Numbered from the stretch's first letter, positions 53,226 to 63,872 are shown. The stretch: DNA of 64,000 nucleotides from Parasedimentitalea psychrophila (GCF_030285785.1 NZ_CP127247.1:3991501-4055500); one strand, 5' to 3'. The notes: a model not told the origin generated them from the sequence alone. Numbers and translations are program-made.

Positions 53226-54281
53226 ATGTCCTTTGTGAAATTGTCCGCCTCTGCCATCGCCATTGCCGCGGTATCTGCAACAACAGCCACCGCGCGTGAC
53301 CAGGTTCAAGTCGCTGGTTCCTCGACGGTTCTGCCCTATGCGTCGATCGTCGCCGAGGCGTTTGGCGAGAATTTTGACTTTCCGACACCTGTAGTTGAAT
53401 CCGGTGGCTCTTCGGCTGGGCTGAAACGGTTCTGCGAAGGTCTTGGTGAAAACACCATTGACGTGGCCAATGCGTCGCGCAGGATCAAAGACAAAGAAAT
53501 CGCAAAATGCGCAGAAAATGGTGTGACCGGCATTATCGAAGTCCGCATCGGTTATGATGGCATTGTTTTTGCCAGCGACATTCAGGGCGCCGCGTTTGAG
53601 TTTACGCCGACGGACTGGTTCCTGGCGCTGTCCGGCGAGGTTCTGGTTAACGGGGTAATGGTCGCCAACACCGCCAAAAACTGGGCAGAGGTGAACGCCA
53701 GCTTCCCTGCACAGCCGATCCAGGCCTTCATTCCAGGCACCAAGCACGGCACCCGCGAAGTGTTCGAAGACCAGGTAATTCTGGCCGGCTGCGACGCCAC
53801 TGGTGCCTTTGATGTCCTGCTGGAGGCGGCGGCAGGTGACACTGCCAAGGCCCGCAGAAAGGCGGCCGAAAAATCCTGTATCTCGTTGCGCACCGATGGT
53901 CGTTCGGTCGATATCGACGGGGATTACACCGAAACTCTGGCGCGTATCGAAAGCAATAAAAACGGCATCGGCATCTTTGGTCTGGCGTTTTATGAGAACA
54001 ACACTGACAAGCTGCAGGTTGCAACCATGTCCGGTGTTGTGCCCTCGACCGAGAGCATCTCAACCGGGCAATACCCGGTGTCGCGCCCGCTGTTCTTTTA
54101 CGTCAAGAAAGCCCATATCGGCGTCATTCCTGGCCTGAAAGAATACACTGAATTCTTCATCGCAGACGAAGTTGCCGGCCCTGATGGACCGCTGGCTGAA
54201 TACGGTCTGGTCGCCGATCCCGAGCTGGAAAACACCCAAGGCGCGGTGTCAGACGAGATCACCATCGGTGGCAACTCCTAA
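53226..54281 (+). CDS. pstS: phosphate-binding periplasmic protein PstS
   Basis: A 351-residue secreted phosphate receptor. Signal peptide MSFVKLSASAIAIAAVSATTA, then VAGSSTVLPYASIVAEAF with phosphate-loop serines and SGGSSAGLKRFCEGLGE. Start 53226 follows AAACTTGAG; the longer frame runs through the Pho box and is not credible. Confidence 0.94.
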   Translation: MSFVKLSASAIAIAAVSATTATARDQVQVAGSSTVLPYASIVAEAFGENFDFPTPVVESGGSSAGLKRFCEGLGENTIDVANASRRIKDKEIAKCAENGVTGIIEVRIGYDGIVFASDIQGAAFEFTPTDWFLALSGEVLVNGVMVANTAKNWAEVNASFPAQPIQAFIPGTKHGTREVFEDQVILAGCDATGAFDVLLEAAAGDTAKARRKAAEKSCISLRTDGRSVDIDGDYTETLARIESNKNGIGIFGLAFYENNTDKLQVATMSGVVPSTESISTGQYPVSRPLFFYVKKAHIGVIPGLKEYTEFFIADEVAGPDGPLAEYGLVADPELENTQGAVSDEITIGGNS

Positions 54282-54304
54282 CTGACATTGCAAAAGGCAA
54301 TTCT

Positions 54305-54331
54305 GATCGGGGCAGGTCTTTTGCCCCGATC
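54305..54331 (+). promoter_or_regulatory. stem-loop between pstS and pstC
   Basis: GATCGGGGCA (54305-54314) and TGCCCCGATC (54322-54331) are perfectly complementary. No T run follows. It is probably an attenuator or mRNA stabiliser raising PstS relative to PstC. Confidence 0.65.
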
Positions 54332-54365
54332 ATCTGCTGGATATCTCCCCTAACCCAACACCCCG

Positions 54366-55856
54366 ATGGAGCTGTTGATGGCTACTTTTTGGATAATCAC
54401 CTGTCTATTCCTTTTATCCACGGCGGGTTTCTTTTTAGGCCGCCGCCGCGCCCTCACTTCGGCAAAGGGGCAGGTGCCGCTGCTTCATTCATTGCCTGCA
54501 TATTACGGTTTTTACGTCGCTCTTTCGACCTTGGTGCCATCGCTTGCTGTCCTGGCCATTTGGCTGCTGGCACAACCCATGTTCATTGAAACACGCATAA
54601 CTGCGATGATCCTCGCAGATTTAGCGCCGCAAAACACAAGTGTCGGGCTTGTCATGTCCGACGTTCGCCGCATCGCCGAGGGGATTGATATCGCAGTAAC
54701 TCAAGGGCTTATGACCGATAGTGAAATCCAGCGCCTGAGTGTCGAGACGATAGACTTGCGGGCGCGTCTTGGGGAGTTGGGCATTGCGCTTGGATCGGAT
54801 GTGCTGCCGGAAATCCTGATGGCGGCGCGCGGATATCGTGAAATGTCAGATGACGGTCGATTGATGATGACCCTTGTGGTCGCCTTGATGGCCATGGTTG
54901 GATTTGCCAGATCTTATGGCCAGACCCACAAGGATTTTCGGGCCCGCAACGTGGTAGAGCGCGGCGTGATGGCTTTGCTGATCCTGGCCGCCTCGCTGGC
55001 GATCCTGTCGACCATAGGCATCGTGTTTTCCATGCTGTTCGAAACGGTGAATTTTTTCGGCCTGCACAATTGGCGCGATTTCTTTTTTGGCACCAGTTGG
55101 GCGCCCAATTTCCGGGGCGATAGCGCGCTTTCGATGCTGCCGCTGCTCTGGGGGACGATTTATATTTCATTGATCGCTCTGCTGGTGGCGGTTCCGGTGG
55201 GGCTGTTTGCTGCGATCTACCTGTCCGAATATGCAGGTGCAAAAACCCGGTCGGTTGCCAAACCTCTGCTCGAAATTCTGGCGGGCATCCCAACCATTGT
55301 CTATGGGCTGTTTGCCTTGCTGACCGTCGGCCCGATCCTAGTGCGGATTTTTGGACGTGGCGACGATGGCCTGTTGGGCGTTGAATGGATGAGCGGCGCC
55401 ACCTCGGTGCTGACCGCAGGCCTAGTGATGGGTATCATGCTGATTCCGTTTGTCTCGTCGCTGTCCGACGACATCATCAACGCCGTTCCACAATCAATGC
55501 GGGACGGATCTCTGGGGCTGGGCGCAACCAAATCCGAGACCATACGTCAGGTGGTCATTCCGGCCGCCTTACCGGGCATTGTCGGGGCGATTTTGCTCGC
55601 TGCATCGCGGGCGATTGGCGAAACCATGATTGTGGTGATGGGCGCCGGGGCGATCGCCAAATTTTCTGCCAACCCATTGGACTCGATGACAACAATTACC
55701 ACCCGTATTGTCAGCCAGTTGACTGGTGATACCGATTTTGCCAGCCCTGAAACGCTGGTGGCTTTTGCTCTTGGGTTGTCGCTGTTTGCGCTGACACTGG
55801 GGTTGAACATTCTGGCGCTGTATATCGTGCGCACCTATCGAGAGCAGTACGACTGA
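54366..55856 (+). CDS. pstC: phosphate ABC transporter permease PstC
   Basis: A 496-residue permease. The C-terminal half has six helices with the coupling loop GLGATKSETIRQVVIPAALPG. The N-terminal half contains extra membrane segments and a soluble region, longer than E. coli PstC but usual in alphaproteobacteria. ATG 54366 or 54378 could start. The stop overlaps the pstA ATG. Confidence 0.92.
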   Translation: MELLMATFWIITCLFLLSTAGFFLGRRRALTSAKGQVPLLHSLPAYYGFYVALSTLVPSLAVLAIWLLAQPMFIETRITAMILADLAPQNTSVGLVMSDVRRIAEGIDIAVTQGLMTDSEIQRLSVETIDLRARLGELGIALGSDVLPEILMAARGYREMSDDGRLMMTLVVALMAMVGFARSYGQTHKDFRARNVVERGVMALLILAASLAILSTIGIVFSMLFETVNFFGLHNWRDFFFGTSWAPNFRGDSALSMLPLLWGTIYISLIALLVAVPVGLFAAIYLSEYAGAKTRSVAKPLLEILAGIPTIVYGLFALLTVGPILVRIFGRGDDGLLGVEWMSGATSVLTAGLVMGIMLIPFVSSLSDDIINAVPQSMRDGSLGLGATKSETIRQVVIPAALPGIVGAILLAASRAIGETMIVVMGAGAIAKFSANPLDSMTTITTRIVSQLTGDTDFASPETLVAFALGLSLFALTLGLNILALYIVRTYREQYD

Positions 55857-57193
55857 TGAGCAATAGATCTCCAAGCAAACACCGCGGATCCTTGCTAACG
55901 CAAAGTCCACGCACCAAGACGCGAAACGCCGCCGAGACCCGGTTCAAGGCCTATGGAATGGCGGCAATTGCCTTCAGCTTCCTTATGTTGGCCGTGTTGG
56001 TCACAACTATTTTCAGCAAGGGAATGGGGGCCTTTCAGCAAACATTCATCACCCTTGAGGTTGAGCTGTTGGAAACGAAACTCGACAAAAAGGGCAATCG
56101 CACCCTCTCGGATCTGAAAAAAATCTCCACTTTTGGCTATGCGCCGCTGATCAAATCGGCGGTCCGCTCCAAGGTTGAAGAGCTGAGTATTGAGACTAGC
56201 CTGAAGTCGAAGCATTTGTTGGGGATATTGTCCAAAGGCGCAGCGGCGCAGCTGCGGGGGTTTGTCATCGCCAACCCAGATCGCATCGGCGAAACGGTCC
56301 AGTTTCGATTTTTGACATCGAGCCGGGTAGATGGTTACCTGAAGGGGCGGGTGACCCGTGAGAGCATCAAGAACGACAAGAGTATCTCGCCGGAACAGCT
56401 GGATCTGGTTGATTTATTCATTGCAGCCGGAGTGATCGAAAAGACCTTCAATATTGACTTTGTCATCGGCGCGGATGCCTCGGATCAACGTCCCGAAGCG
56501 GCTGGCATGGGGGTCGCAATGCTGGGCTCTTTGTCGATGATGTTGGTGGTGCTGGCACTGGCGTTGCCGATTGGTGTCGGTGCCTCGATCTATCTGGAGG
56601 AATTTGCACCCAAAAACTGGATCAGCGATATCATCGAGGTGAATATCTCGAACCTGGCTGCGGTGCCTTCTATTGTTTTTGGTATCCTGGGCTTGGCAGT
56701 GTTTATCAACTATATGCACCTGCCGATGTCGGCGCCCTTGGTGGGTGGTTTGGTGCTGACACTGATGACCTTGCCCACCATTATTATTTCGACCCGCGCC
56801 GCCCTGAGTGCCGTCCCCCCGAGCATTCGCGATGCCGCCCTGGGTATTGGAGCGTCGCGCATGCAGGCGGTTTTCCACCATGTTTTACCACTGGCCGCGC
56901 CCGGAATTCTGACCGGAACAATCATCGGTTTGGCCCAAGCTCTGGGCGAAACCGCGCCGTTGCTGTTGATCGGCATGGTTGGGTTTATCGCCTCAAACGC
57001 GCCGGACAGTATTGCATCGGGGCTGATGTCCCCCAATTCGGCCATGCCGGCGCAGATCTACGAATGGGCCAAACGTGCTGACCCTGCATTTTACGAAAGA
57101 GCATGGGGTGGTATCATCCTGCTGTTGATTTTTCTCGTCACTATGAACGCGGTTGCAGTGATCCTGCGCCGTCGCTTTGAACGCCGCTGGTAA
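55856..57193 (+). CDS. pstA: phosphate ABC transporter permease PstA
   Basis: A 445-residue permease with the coupling loop [25 protein letters not shown] near residue 320. The N-terminal ~200 residues include one helix and a soluble periplasmic domain (DUF3333-like), longer than E. coli PstA. TGATG overlap with pstC. Confidence 0.92.
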   Translation: MSNRSPSKHRGSLLTQSPRTKTRNAAETRFKAYGMAAIAFSFLMLAVLVTTIFSKGMGAFQQTFITLEVELLETKLDKKGNRTLSDLKKISTFGYAPLIKSAVRSKVEELSIETSLKSKHLLGILSKGAAAQLRGFVIANPDRIGETVQFRFLTSSRVDGYLKGRVTRESIKNDKSISPEQLDLVDLFIAAGVIEKTFNIDFVIGADASDQRPEAAGMGVAMLGSLSMMLVVLALALPIGVGASIYLEEFAPKNWISDIIEVNISNLAAVPSIVFGILGLAVFINYMHLPMSAPLVGGLVLTLMTLPTIIISTRAALSAVPPSIRDAALGIGASRMQAVFHHVLPLAAPGILTGTIIGLAQALGETAPLLLIGMVGFIASNAPDSIASGLMSPNSAMPAQIYEWAKRADPAFYERAWGGIILLLIFLVTMNAVAVILRRRFERRW

Positions 57194-57207
57194 GAAGAGG
57201 CAAGGCT

Positions 57208-58005
57208 ATGAATGATATGACATTACCGGAGCAAAACGTGGACTCGCAAGACATCAAGATTGAGGCCTGCAACGTGCAGGTCCATTATGGTGACACCCAT
57301 GCGGTCAAAGATGTGAGCGTCCGGATCACCGATAAGACTGTAACCGCCTTTATCGGCCCGTCAGGCTGTGGAAAATCAACATTTCTACGCTGCTTGAACC
57401 GGATGAACGACACCATCCAAACCTGCAGGGTAAAGGGAGAAATCCTGTTGGATGGCGAGGATATATATGACAAACGGGTTGATCCGGTGCAATTGCGTGC
57501 CAAGGTGGGGATGGTGTTTCAAAAACCCAATCCCTTTCCAAAATCAATCTATGACAACGTCGCCTACGGGCCCAGAATCCACGGTATGTTCAACAGCAAA
57601 AGTGAGCTGGATGACATCGTGGAAAAGGCACTGCGCCGCGCTGCCATCTGGGCAGAGGTCAAAGACCGGCTGGCGGCCCCGGGCACCAGCCTGTCCGGGG
57701 GACAGCAGCAACGTCTTTGCATTGCACGCGCCGTGGCGACCGAGCCCGAAGTGTTGCTGATGGATGAACCATGCTCGGCATTGGATCCAATTGCCACCGC
57801 CCAGGTCGAAGAACTGATAGACGAGTTGCGCCAGAGATTTTCGGTGGTGATTGTTACCCACTCGATGCAACAGGCGGCGCGGGTCAGTCAGAAAACGGCA
57901 TTCTTCCATCTGGGACAACTGGTAGAGTTTGGCGAGACAGGTCAGATTTTTACCAACCCCGAAGATCCGCGCACCGAAAGTTATATCACCGGCCGCATCG
58001 GCTGA
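57208..58005 (+). CDS. pstB: phosphate ABC transporter ATPase PstB
   Basis: A 265-residue ATPase: [19 protein letters not shown] (Walker A followed by the PstB signature), [26 protein letters not shown] and [10 protein letters not shown]. 14 bp after pstA. Confidence 0.95.
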   Translation: MNDMTLPEQNVDSQDIKIEACNVQVHYGDTHAVKDVSVRITDKTVTAFIGPSGCGKSTFLRCLNRMNDTIQTCRVKGEILLDGEDIYDKRVDPVQLRAKVGMVFQKPNPFPKSIYDNVAYGPRIHGMFNSKSELDDIVEKALRRAAIWAEVKDRLAAPGTSLSGGQQQRLCIARAVATEPEVLLMDEPCSALDPIATAQVEELIDELRQRFSVVIVTHSMQQAARVSQKTAFFHLGQLVEFGETGQIFTNPEDPRTESYITGRIG

Positions 58006-58021
58006 CGGAAAGGGACGACAC

Positions 58022-58732
58022 ATGGAAGAGCAACATATTGCATCCGCCTTTGACCGCGACCTCGAGGCCATTCAGGCACGGATCATGAAAATGGGCGGCC
58101 TGGTCGAGGCGGCAATTGTCGACGCCGCGCGGGCGCTGGAGACCAGCGATGAAGAGCTGGCACTGGAAGTCCGCGCCCGTGACAAGGTTATCGACGATAT
58201 GGAAGAGCAGATAAACGTGGAGGCGGCACGCCTTATCGCAATTCGTTCACCTGCGGCCAGTGACCTGCGTCTGGTGTTGTCAGTGATGAAAATCGCTGCC
58301 AATCTGGAGCGGATTGGCGACTATGCCAAGAATATGGCCAAGCGAACTGTGGTTTTGGCGCAGGGTCCTTCGGTGCAGGACTGCACATCGGCGTTGCGGC
58401 GGATGGCGCGCGAGGTGGAACGGATGTTGAAGGACGCACTTGACGCCTATATTCAGCGCGACGTTGCACTGGCGGCAGATATTATCGTCCGTGACCGGGA
58501 CGTGGACCAGATGTATAACGCGCTGTTTCGGCAGCTCCTGACCTTTATGATGGAAGATCCACGCAACATAACACCTTGTATGCACTTGCATTTTATAGCC
58601 AAGAATACTGAGAGGATGGGCGATCACGTGACCTCGATTGCAGAGCAGGTGATTTATTTGGTAACCGGGGAAAAGCCGGACGAGGCGCGCGTCAAGGGTG
58701 ATGTCACCTCAACGACGATCCAGGAGATATGA
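58022..58732 (+). CDS. phoU: phosphate signalling protein PhoU
   Basis: A 236-residue all-helical protein with two three-helix PhoU repeats, each carrying a metal-binding acidic motif (ANLERIGDYAKN near residue 90 and AKNTERMGDHVTSIAEQ near residue 200). Adapter between PstB and PhoR that silences Pho genes when phosphate is ample. Start 58022 (MEEQHIAS); the longer frame overlaps pstB. Confidence 0.94.
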   Translation: MEEQHIASAFDRDLEAIQARIMKMGGLVEAAIVDAARALETSDEELALEVRARDKVIDDMEEQINVEAARLIAIRSPAASDLRLVLSVMKIAANLERIGDYAKNMAKRTVVLAQGPSVQDCTSALRRMAREVERMLKDALDAYIQRDVALAADIIVRDRDVDQMYNALFRQLLTFMMEDPRNITPCMHLHFIAKNTERMGDHVTSIAEQVIYLVTGEKPDEARVKGDVTSTTIQEI

Positions 58733-58735
58733 CCG

Positions 58736-59425
58736 ATGTCTGTTGATCAGCCGACCGTCTTGATCGTCGAAGATGAAATGGCTCAGCGCGAGGTGCTGAC
58801 CTATAATCTGGAGGCCGATGGGTTTCGTGTGATAAAGGCAGGGGATGGCGAGGAGGCCCTGCTGTTGGTCGCCGAGCAAATGCCGGATATTATCGTGCTG
58901 GACTGGATGATGCCCAACCTCAGCGGTATCGAGGTCTGCCGACAACTGAAATCACGGCCCAAGACATCGGCCATTCCGATCATAATGCTATCCGCCCGAT
59001 CTGAAGAGGTCGACAAGGTGCGGGGTTTGGAAACCGGCGCCGATGACTTTGTTGTCAAACCCTATTCGGTGATTGAACTGATGGCCCGGGTGCGCACGCA
59101 ACTGCGCCGGGTGCGGCCTTCGTCTGTTGGTGTTCGGCTGGAATATGGTGACATCATCCTGGACTCTGAAACCCATCGGGTGAGCCGGGCAAATCAACCT
59201 CTGAAACTGGGGCCGACCGAATTTAGGCTGCTGTCCACATTTATGGAGAAACCAGGGCGGGTCTGGAGCCGCGAGCAACTGCTGGATCGGGTATGGGGAC
59301 GGGAAATTTACGTCGACACAAGAACCGTTGACGTACATATCGGCCGGTTGCGCAAGGCCCTGGGCCAATTCGGCGGCGAAGATCCTGTGCGTACTGTGCG
59401 CGGCGCCGGTTATGCGCTTGGCTGA
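58736..59425 (+). CDS. phoB: phosphate-regulon response regulator PhoB
   Basis: A 229-residue OmpR/PhoB-family regulator: receiver with phospho-acceptor D56 in IIVLDWMMPN, conserved K in DDFVVKPYS, and a winged-helix DNA-binding domain ending WGREIYVDTRTVDVHIGRLRKAL. 3 bp after phoU. It would bind the repeat upstream of pstS. Confidence 0.95.
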   Translation: MSVDQPTVLIVEDEMAQREVLTYNLEADGFRVIKAGDGEEALLLVAEQMPDIIVLDWMMPNLSGIEVCRQLKSRPKTSAIPIIMLSARSEEVDKVRGLETGADDFVVKPYSVIELMARVRTQLRRVRPSSVGVRLEYGDIILDSETHRVSRANQPLKLGPTEFRLLSTFMEKPGRVWSREQLLDRVWGREIYVDTRTVDVHIGRLRKALGQFGGEDPVRTVRGAGYALG

Positions 59426-59462
59426 GATCGGCAGCGCTGCGGTTGTCGATTCATGTGGCCAA

Positions 59463-60374
59463 TCAACGCGGTAGCGGATCCTCGGGTTGTGATTGTGTGG
59501 CCAACCATTGTCTGAATTTTGTCAAGGCCGCATGGCGGGATTTGGTCTCGGGCCAGACCAGATAATAGGCGCCGCTGGTTTCGACCGGGGCAGGGTGCAA
59601 TGCAACCAAACGCCCCGCAGCCAAATCCTGCTCGATCAGATAGTCAGGCATCAAAGCCACCCCAAGCCCATGCAAGGCGGCCTGACTAATGGTTGCGAAT
59701 TGATCATACATCGTCCCGGACAGCGACCGGGACGAGACATCCCCCTGACCTGAAAACCAGAGCTTCCAGGCCAGCGGACGGGTTTGAATATGAAGCAACG
59801 GCAGATTCAATATGTCAGTCGGAGACGTTATGTTCAGATCTCCCAGCAAAGACGGCGCGCAAACCGGCAGCAATTGTTCGTGCTTCAACAGGATTGACTG
59901 AGTTCCGGGCCAATCAGCATGACCAAAATGTATTGCAGCATCAAACGGTTCACCAGCAAAGTTAAATGCCTCAAGCCGCGTTGCCATGTTGATCGTTACC
60001 TCTGGGTGCAGCCGCGAGAAATCGGGCAGTCGCGGCATCAGCCAGCGCATACCAAAGGCAGGAAGGATGGCCAGACTCAGCGTTCCAGCCAGTGGAGCCG
60101 TTTGCAGTCTCAAGGTGGATTGGGCGATTTGGGTCAGTGCCTGCCGCACTTCGGCGGCGTAATCCTGCGCTTCCGCGGTCAATGACAGTCGCTTATTATC
60201 ACGGTTTATCAAATCCGTACCCAATTGTCGTTCAAGGGCCTGTAACTGACGGCTAACGGCGCTCTGGGTCAAAGACAGCTCTTCTGCCACGGCGGAGGCC
60301 GACTGCAAGCGATCAAGCGCCTCAAGCGCGCGCAGGGAGGATATCGACGGGAGTAAACGACGCGGTGTCTGCAT
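59463..60374 (-). CDS. LysR-type regulator divergent from glutaryl-CoA dehydrogenase (GcdR/GcvA-like)
   Basis: A 303-residue LysR regulator of the GcvA subgroup: SSLRALEALDRLQSA and SLTQSAVSRQLQALERQLG form the HTH. It is transcribed divergently from the gcdH-like gene 103 bp away, the arrangement of GcdR regulators of glutarate/lysine catabolism. A palindromic site overlaps its start codon. Confidence 0.9.
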   Translation of the reverse strand: MQTPRRLLPSISSLRALEALDRLQSASAVAEELSLTQSAVSRQLQALERQLGTDLINRDNKRLSLTAEAQDYAAEVRQALTQIAQSTLRLQTAPLAGTLSLAILPAFGMRWLMPRLPDFSRLHPEVTINMATRLEAFNFAGEPFDAAIHFGHADWPGTQSILLKHEQLLPVCAPSLLGDLNITSPTDILNLPLLHIQTRPLAWKLWFSGQGDVSSRSLSGTMYDQFATISQAALHGLGVALMPDYLIEQDLAAGRLVALHPAPVETSGAYYLVWPETKSRHAALTKFRQWLATQSQPEDPLPR

Positions 60375-60393
60375 GTATGACTAATACTCATGC
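60371..60393. promoter_or_regulatory. candidate LysR operator between the regulator and gcdH
   Basis: GCATG (60371-60375) mirrors CATGC (60389-60393), with an inner ATGACTAATACTCAT imperfect palindrome containing a T-N11-A pattern. It overlaps the LysR start codon, suiting autoregulation and control of gcdH. Confidence 0.5.
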
Positions 60394-60477
60394 TTTTGGG
60401 TGAAAGTCTCGCTGTTTTTGTGACCTTCCCAGCGTTAAAGTCACATTGAAGCCGAATTTCAGCAAGGACAACGATAG

Positions 60478-61701
60478 ATGGCCAATGGCAAACCGGCGCT
60501 TCGCGCCAAGGACGCACCGGATCTGAGCAGTTTTGACTGGACTGATCCGTTGCGTTTGACGGATCAATTGAGTGAAGAGGAGCGGATGATTGCGGAGTCG
60601 GCAAGGGCTTATGCGCAAGAAAAATTGCAGCCTCGCGTTACCAGCGCCTATGCCAACGAGGAATGCGATCCGGCTATTTTCCGCGAGATGGGAGAGATGG
60701 GCCTGCTCGGCACCACGATTCCCGAGGAGTACGGCGGATTGGGCGGCAGCTACGTCGCTTACGGTCTGGTTGCGCGTGAAGTTGAACGGGTGGATTCCGG
60801 CTATCGATCGATGATGTCTGTGCAAAGCTCATTGGTGATGTACCCGATCTATGCCTACGGCAGTGAGGAACAGCGGCAGAAGTATTTGCCCAAACTGGCC
60901 AGCGGCGAATTCATCGGCTGCTTTGGTCTGACAGAACCTGATGCGGGCTCAGATCCGTCCGGCATGAAAACACGGGCTGTAAAAACCAAGCATGGCTACA
61001 AGTTAACCGGGTCAAAAATGTGGATTTCAAATGCGCCGATTGCGGATGTGTTTGTCGTTTGGGCCAAGTCAGAAGAGCACGGAAATAAAATCCGCGGCTT
61101 TATCCTGGATAAGGGAATGAAGGGCCTGACCGCACCGAAGATTGAAAACAAGATGTCGTTGCGGGCGTCGATTACCGGCGAGATCGTGATGGATGGCGTT
61201 GAGGTCGGCGACGATGCATTGCTGCCGCATGTGCAGGGGCTAAAGGGGCCATTCGGCTGCCTTAACCGCGCCCGCTATGGCATCAGCTGGGGCGCGATGG
61301 GCGCCGCCGAAGCCTGCTGGCATGCAGCGCGTCAATACGGATTGGACCGGCATCAGTTCAACCGGCCGTTGGCACAGACACAGCTATTCCAAGTAAAGCT
61401 GGCCAACATGCAAACCGAGATTTCGCTTGGACTGCAGGCCTCATTACAGGTTGGCCGCTTGATGGATCAGGCCAAGGCGGCGCCTGAGATGATCTCGATT
61501 GTGAAGCGCAACAACTGTGGAAAAGCCCTTGAAATCGCACGTCACGCTCGTGATATGCACGGTGGAAATGGGATTTCTCTGGAGTATCAGGTCATTCGTC
61601 ACATGATGAACCTTGAGACGGTCAACACCTATGAAGGCACTCATGATGTGCATGCCTTGATCCTGGGGCGTGCTCAAACCGGTCTACAGGCCTTTTTCTG
61701 A
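60478..61701 (+). CDS. gcdH: glutaryl-CoA dehydrogenase (acyl-CoA dehydrogenase family)
   Basis: A 407-residue FAD enzyme that oxidises and decarboxylates glutaryl-CoA to crotonyl-CoA in lysine/tryptophan/glutarate breakdown. GcdH-specific text: the substrate-site segment [35 protein letters not shown], and the C-terminal [20 protein letters not shown] with catalytic E386. Start 60478 follows AAGGACAACGATAG. Downstream partners such as a CoA-transferase are absent, where the IS30 element sits. Confidence 0.93.
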   Translation: MANGKPALRAKDAPDLSSFDWTDPLRLTDQLSEEERMIAESARAYAQEKLQPRVTSAYANEECDPAIFREMGEMGLLGTTIPEEYGGLGGSYVAYGLVAREVERVDSGYRSMMSVQSSLVMYPIYAYGSEEQRQKYLPKLASGEFIGCFGLTEPDAGSDPSGMKTRAVKTKHGYKLTGSKMWISNAPIADVFVVWAKSEEHGNKIRGFILDKGMKGLTAPKIENKMSLRASITGEIVMDGVEVGDDALLPHVQGLKGPFGCLNRARYGISWGAMGAAEACWHAARQYGLDRHQFNRPLAQTQLFQVKLANMQTEISLGLQASLQVGRLMDQAKAAPEMISIVKRNNCGKALEIARHARDMHGGNGISLEYQVIRHMMNLETVNTYEGTHDVHALILGRAQTGLQAFF

Positions 61702-61721
61702 CCCGCGTGACGATCGTGACG

Positions 61722-61746
61722 GTTCCCTGTCCATAAGGCAGGGAAC
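61722..61746 (+). terminator. weak hairpin after gcdH
   Basis: GTTCCCTG (61722-61729) pairs with CAGGGAAC (61739-61746). No T run follows, so it may be a processing site or a degraded terminator. Confidence 0.35.
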
Positions 61747-61862
61747 TCAAATGTCATAGCGATCAGAACTGGATCAAGAACTGGGCATGTCAAGAATATG
61801 GGGAAAAATGTGTCCCATTAGGGAATTAGAAGACAAGATGCTCTGTGAGCGATATGTGAAGT

Positions 61863-62941
61863 GCGACTCTTGTTGAGCTCAGGGTAGGGGGCTCATCGCA
61901 TTTCCTCCAATATCTTTTCGCGGAAGACTTCGGCCGGCGTTTTCCATCCAAGGCATTTGCGGGGTGTGTTGTTGAGGCGGTCACTAATTTCCTTGATGTC
62001 GTGGTCAGACATTGACCGGATGTCACGCTTCCGCGGCAACCAGCGCCTGGCTCGTCGATTGGTGTTCTCGACTGTGCCTTTCTGCCAGGGTGAAGATGGA
62101 TCACAAAACCACGTCAGGGTCCCGATCTCGGCTTGCAGATGCGGCCAGGAAACAAACTCGGTTCCGCGATCAAAGGTGATGGATTTACGGGCCATGAAGG
62201 GCAGATCTCTGATCGCCTTGATGATCTTGCCCATGACCGGTTTTGTGCGCTTGCTTGGATTCTTCAGCAGCACCGTGAAACGGCTCACGCGTTCAACCAG
62301 AGTAGTAACGTTCGTCTGCCCAAGCTTCTGTTTGAACAGGATCAAGTCTGCTTCCCAGTGGCCAAATTGACGCCGGTGGGCCACATCATCCGGGCGAAAC
62401 AAGATGCTGACATCGCGGTTAAATTTCGGGAGTAGGTGCTTTCTGGCGCGCCGCGGTGTACGTGATTTGCGGTGTGTTGGAAGATACCACCACAGCTCTT
62501 TGTTCAGGCCTTCCTTTGAGTAGATGTAGCGATAGATTGTCTCTTGGCAGACCCGCAGTGCTGCGTTGTCGTAAATCATGCGGTTGCCGATCTGCTCAGG
62601 TGTCCAACCGTTTTTGAGACGTTCGACCACGTACTTACGTAATGCCCGATGCTTGATCAGTTTACGTTCTCGCGCACGCCGCCCGGACGCCACCAACTGG
62701 GCAGCAGCACCGTAGTACCCATCACACTTCGGCATACACGGGTCAGAGAAATGGTTGCGCTTCAGCTCTCGAAATATCGTAGATCGACAACGCTTCAAAA
62801 CACGTGCCATCTCGTCAACAGGGACCTTTGCGTGTCTCCAGCGTTCTATTCTGCGTCGTTCTGTGATACTAAGTTGGCTATAAACGGTTCCCATGCCGAT
62901 TCCTCTTGTTAGATAAACTACTGTTTTCTAACAAGAGTCGC
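61863..62941 (-). mobile_element. IS30-family insertion sequence, about 1,079 bp, intact
   Basis: Terminal inverted repeats GCGACTCTTGTT (61863-61874) and AACAAGAGTCGC (62930-62941) are perfect over 12 bp. A 3-bp target duplication AGT flanks the element (61860-61862 and 62942-62944), in the size range of IS30-family duplications. The right end also contains an inner inverted copy of CTCTTGTTAGA (62902-62912), so the last 40 bp form a hairpin. One transposase gene fills the element. The intact ends suggest recent activity. Confidence 0.88.
61893..62894 (-). CDS. IS30-family transposase
   Basis: A 333-residue DDE transposase. N-terminal HTH (LSITERRRIERWR ... VLKRCRSTIFRELKRN) and catalytic core with D in GHWEADLILF, D in TFDRGTEFVSW and E in GTVENTNRRAR. 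Length and motifs are complete, so probably functional. Confidence 0.95.
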   Translation of the reverse strand: MGTVYSQLSITERRRIERWRHAKVPVDEMARVLKRCRSTIFRELKRNHFSDPCMPKCDGYYGAAAQLVASGRRARERKLIKHRALRKYVVERLKNGWTPEQIGNRMIYDNAALRVCQETIYRYIYSKEGLNKELWWYLPTHRKSRTPRRARKHLLPKFNRDVSILFRPDDVAHRRQFGHWEADLILFKQKLGQTNVTTLVERVSRFTVLLKNPSKRTKPVMGKIIKAIRDLPFMARKSITFDRGTEFVSWPHLQAEIGTLTWFCDPSSPWQKGTVENTNRRARRWLPRKRDIRSMSDHDIKEISDRLNNTPRKCLGWKTPAEVFREKILEEMR

Positions 62942-63078
62942 AGTTGGGGGTAGCGCGCACCCTACCTCTAAATGAATGACCCATAATAAGTATTATGTTA
63001 TATTTTGCCATGGTGATTTTGGATTGTCAAGATGTGCATATCCAGCGTAGCTTGCCCCCACACAACCGAAAGACACGA

Positions 63079-63846
63079 ATGTTCATAGAAAAAACTTGCG
63101 TTGTGGTCACCGGCGCTGCGAGCGGAATTGGTCGCGCGCTGTGCCGCGCGCTGGCTCAGCGAGGCGCAGCTCATGTCATTTGTACAGATATTGACTTGGC
63201 TGGAGCACAGGCTGTCGCAAGTGAAATCAACGGCATGGCATTCGAGCTTGATGTCAGCAGCGAAGACCAGATTTCTCACCTGATTTCCTGTGTTGAAGAG
63301 ACCATCGCGCCGATAGATCTGTTCTGTTCAAATGCTGGAATTCTGACACTTGGTGGTGTCGATGTCGACAATGATAGCTGGCAGCGAACATGGGACATCA
63401 ACGTGATGTCTCATGTCTGGGCCGCCCGGCACATGGTACCCAGAATGGTTGAGCGCGGTGGCGGATACCTTTTGAACACAGCCTCGGCAGCCGGCCTCCT
63501 AAATCAAATTGGCGCCGCACCCTATGGCGTTACCAAGCATGCCGCTGTTGGTCTGGCGGAATGGCTGGCGATAACTTATGGCGATTTGGGCATTGGTGTC
63601 TCAGTGCTTTGCCCACAAGCTGTGCGGTCGAAAATGATACGTGGTCTGGAAGATGACGTGGCCAGCATCGATGGCATATTGGAGCCAGAGGTGGTGGCAT
63701 CGGCTTGCATCGAAGCCATTGAAAACGAGACGTTTCTTATCTTACCTCATGGGAAGGTTCTGGACTATATGCGGGCGAAAACCACAGACTATGATCGTTG
63801 GCTAAGCGGCATGCGTAAACTTAAGAGTATTTATGTAAAGCATTAA
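63079..63846 (+). CDS. SDR family oxidoreductase
   Basis: A 255-residue short-chain dehydrogenase: cofactor motif TGAASGIG at residues ~11-18, NAGI structural motif, catalytic Ser in LLNTASAAG and the Tyr-x3-Lys pair in YGVTKHA. Start 63079 (MFIEKTCVVV); upstream in-frame residues are not SDR-like. The dinucleotide and substrate preference are unknown. It lies 137 bp from the IS30 right end. Confidence 0.92.
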   Translation: MFIEKTCVVVTGAASGIGRALCRALAQRGAAHVICTDIDLAGAQAVASEINGMAFELDVSSEDQISHLISCVEETIAPIDLFCSNAGILTLGGVDVDNDSWQRTWDINVMSHVWAARHMVPRMVERGGGYLLNTASAAGLLNQIGAAPYGVTKHAAVGLAEWLAITYGDLGIGVSVLCPQAVRSKMIRGLEDDVASIDGILEPEVVASACIEAIENETFLILPHGKVLDYMRAKTTDYDRWLSGMRKLKSIYVKH

Positions 63847-63872
63847 ATAACAGTTACTTGCAGGAGGTATTT

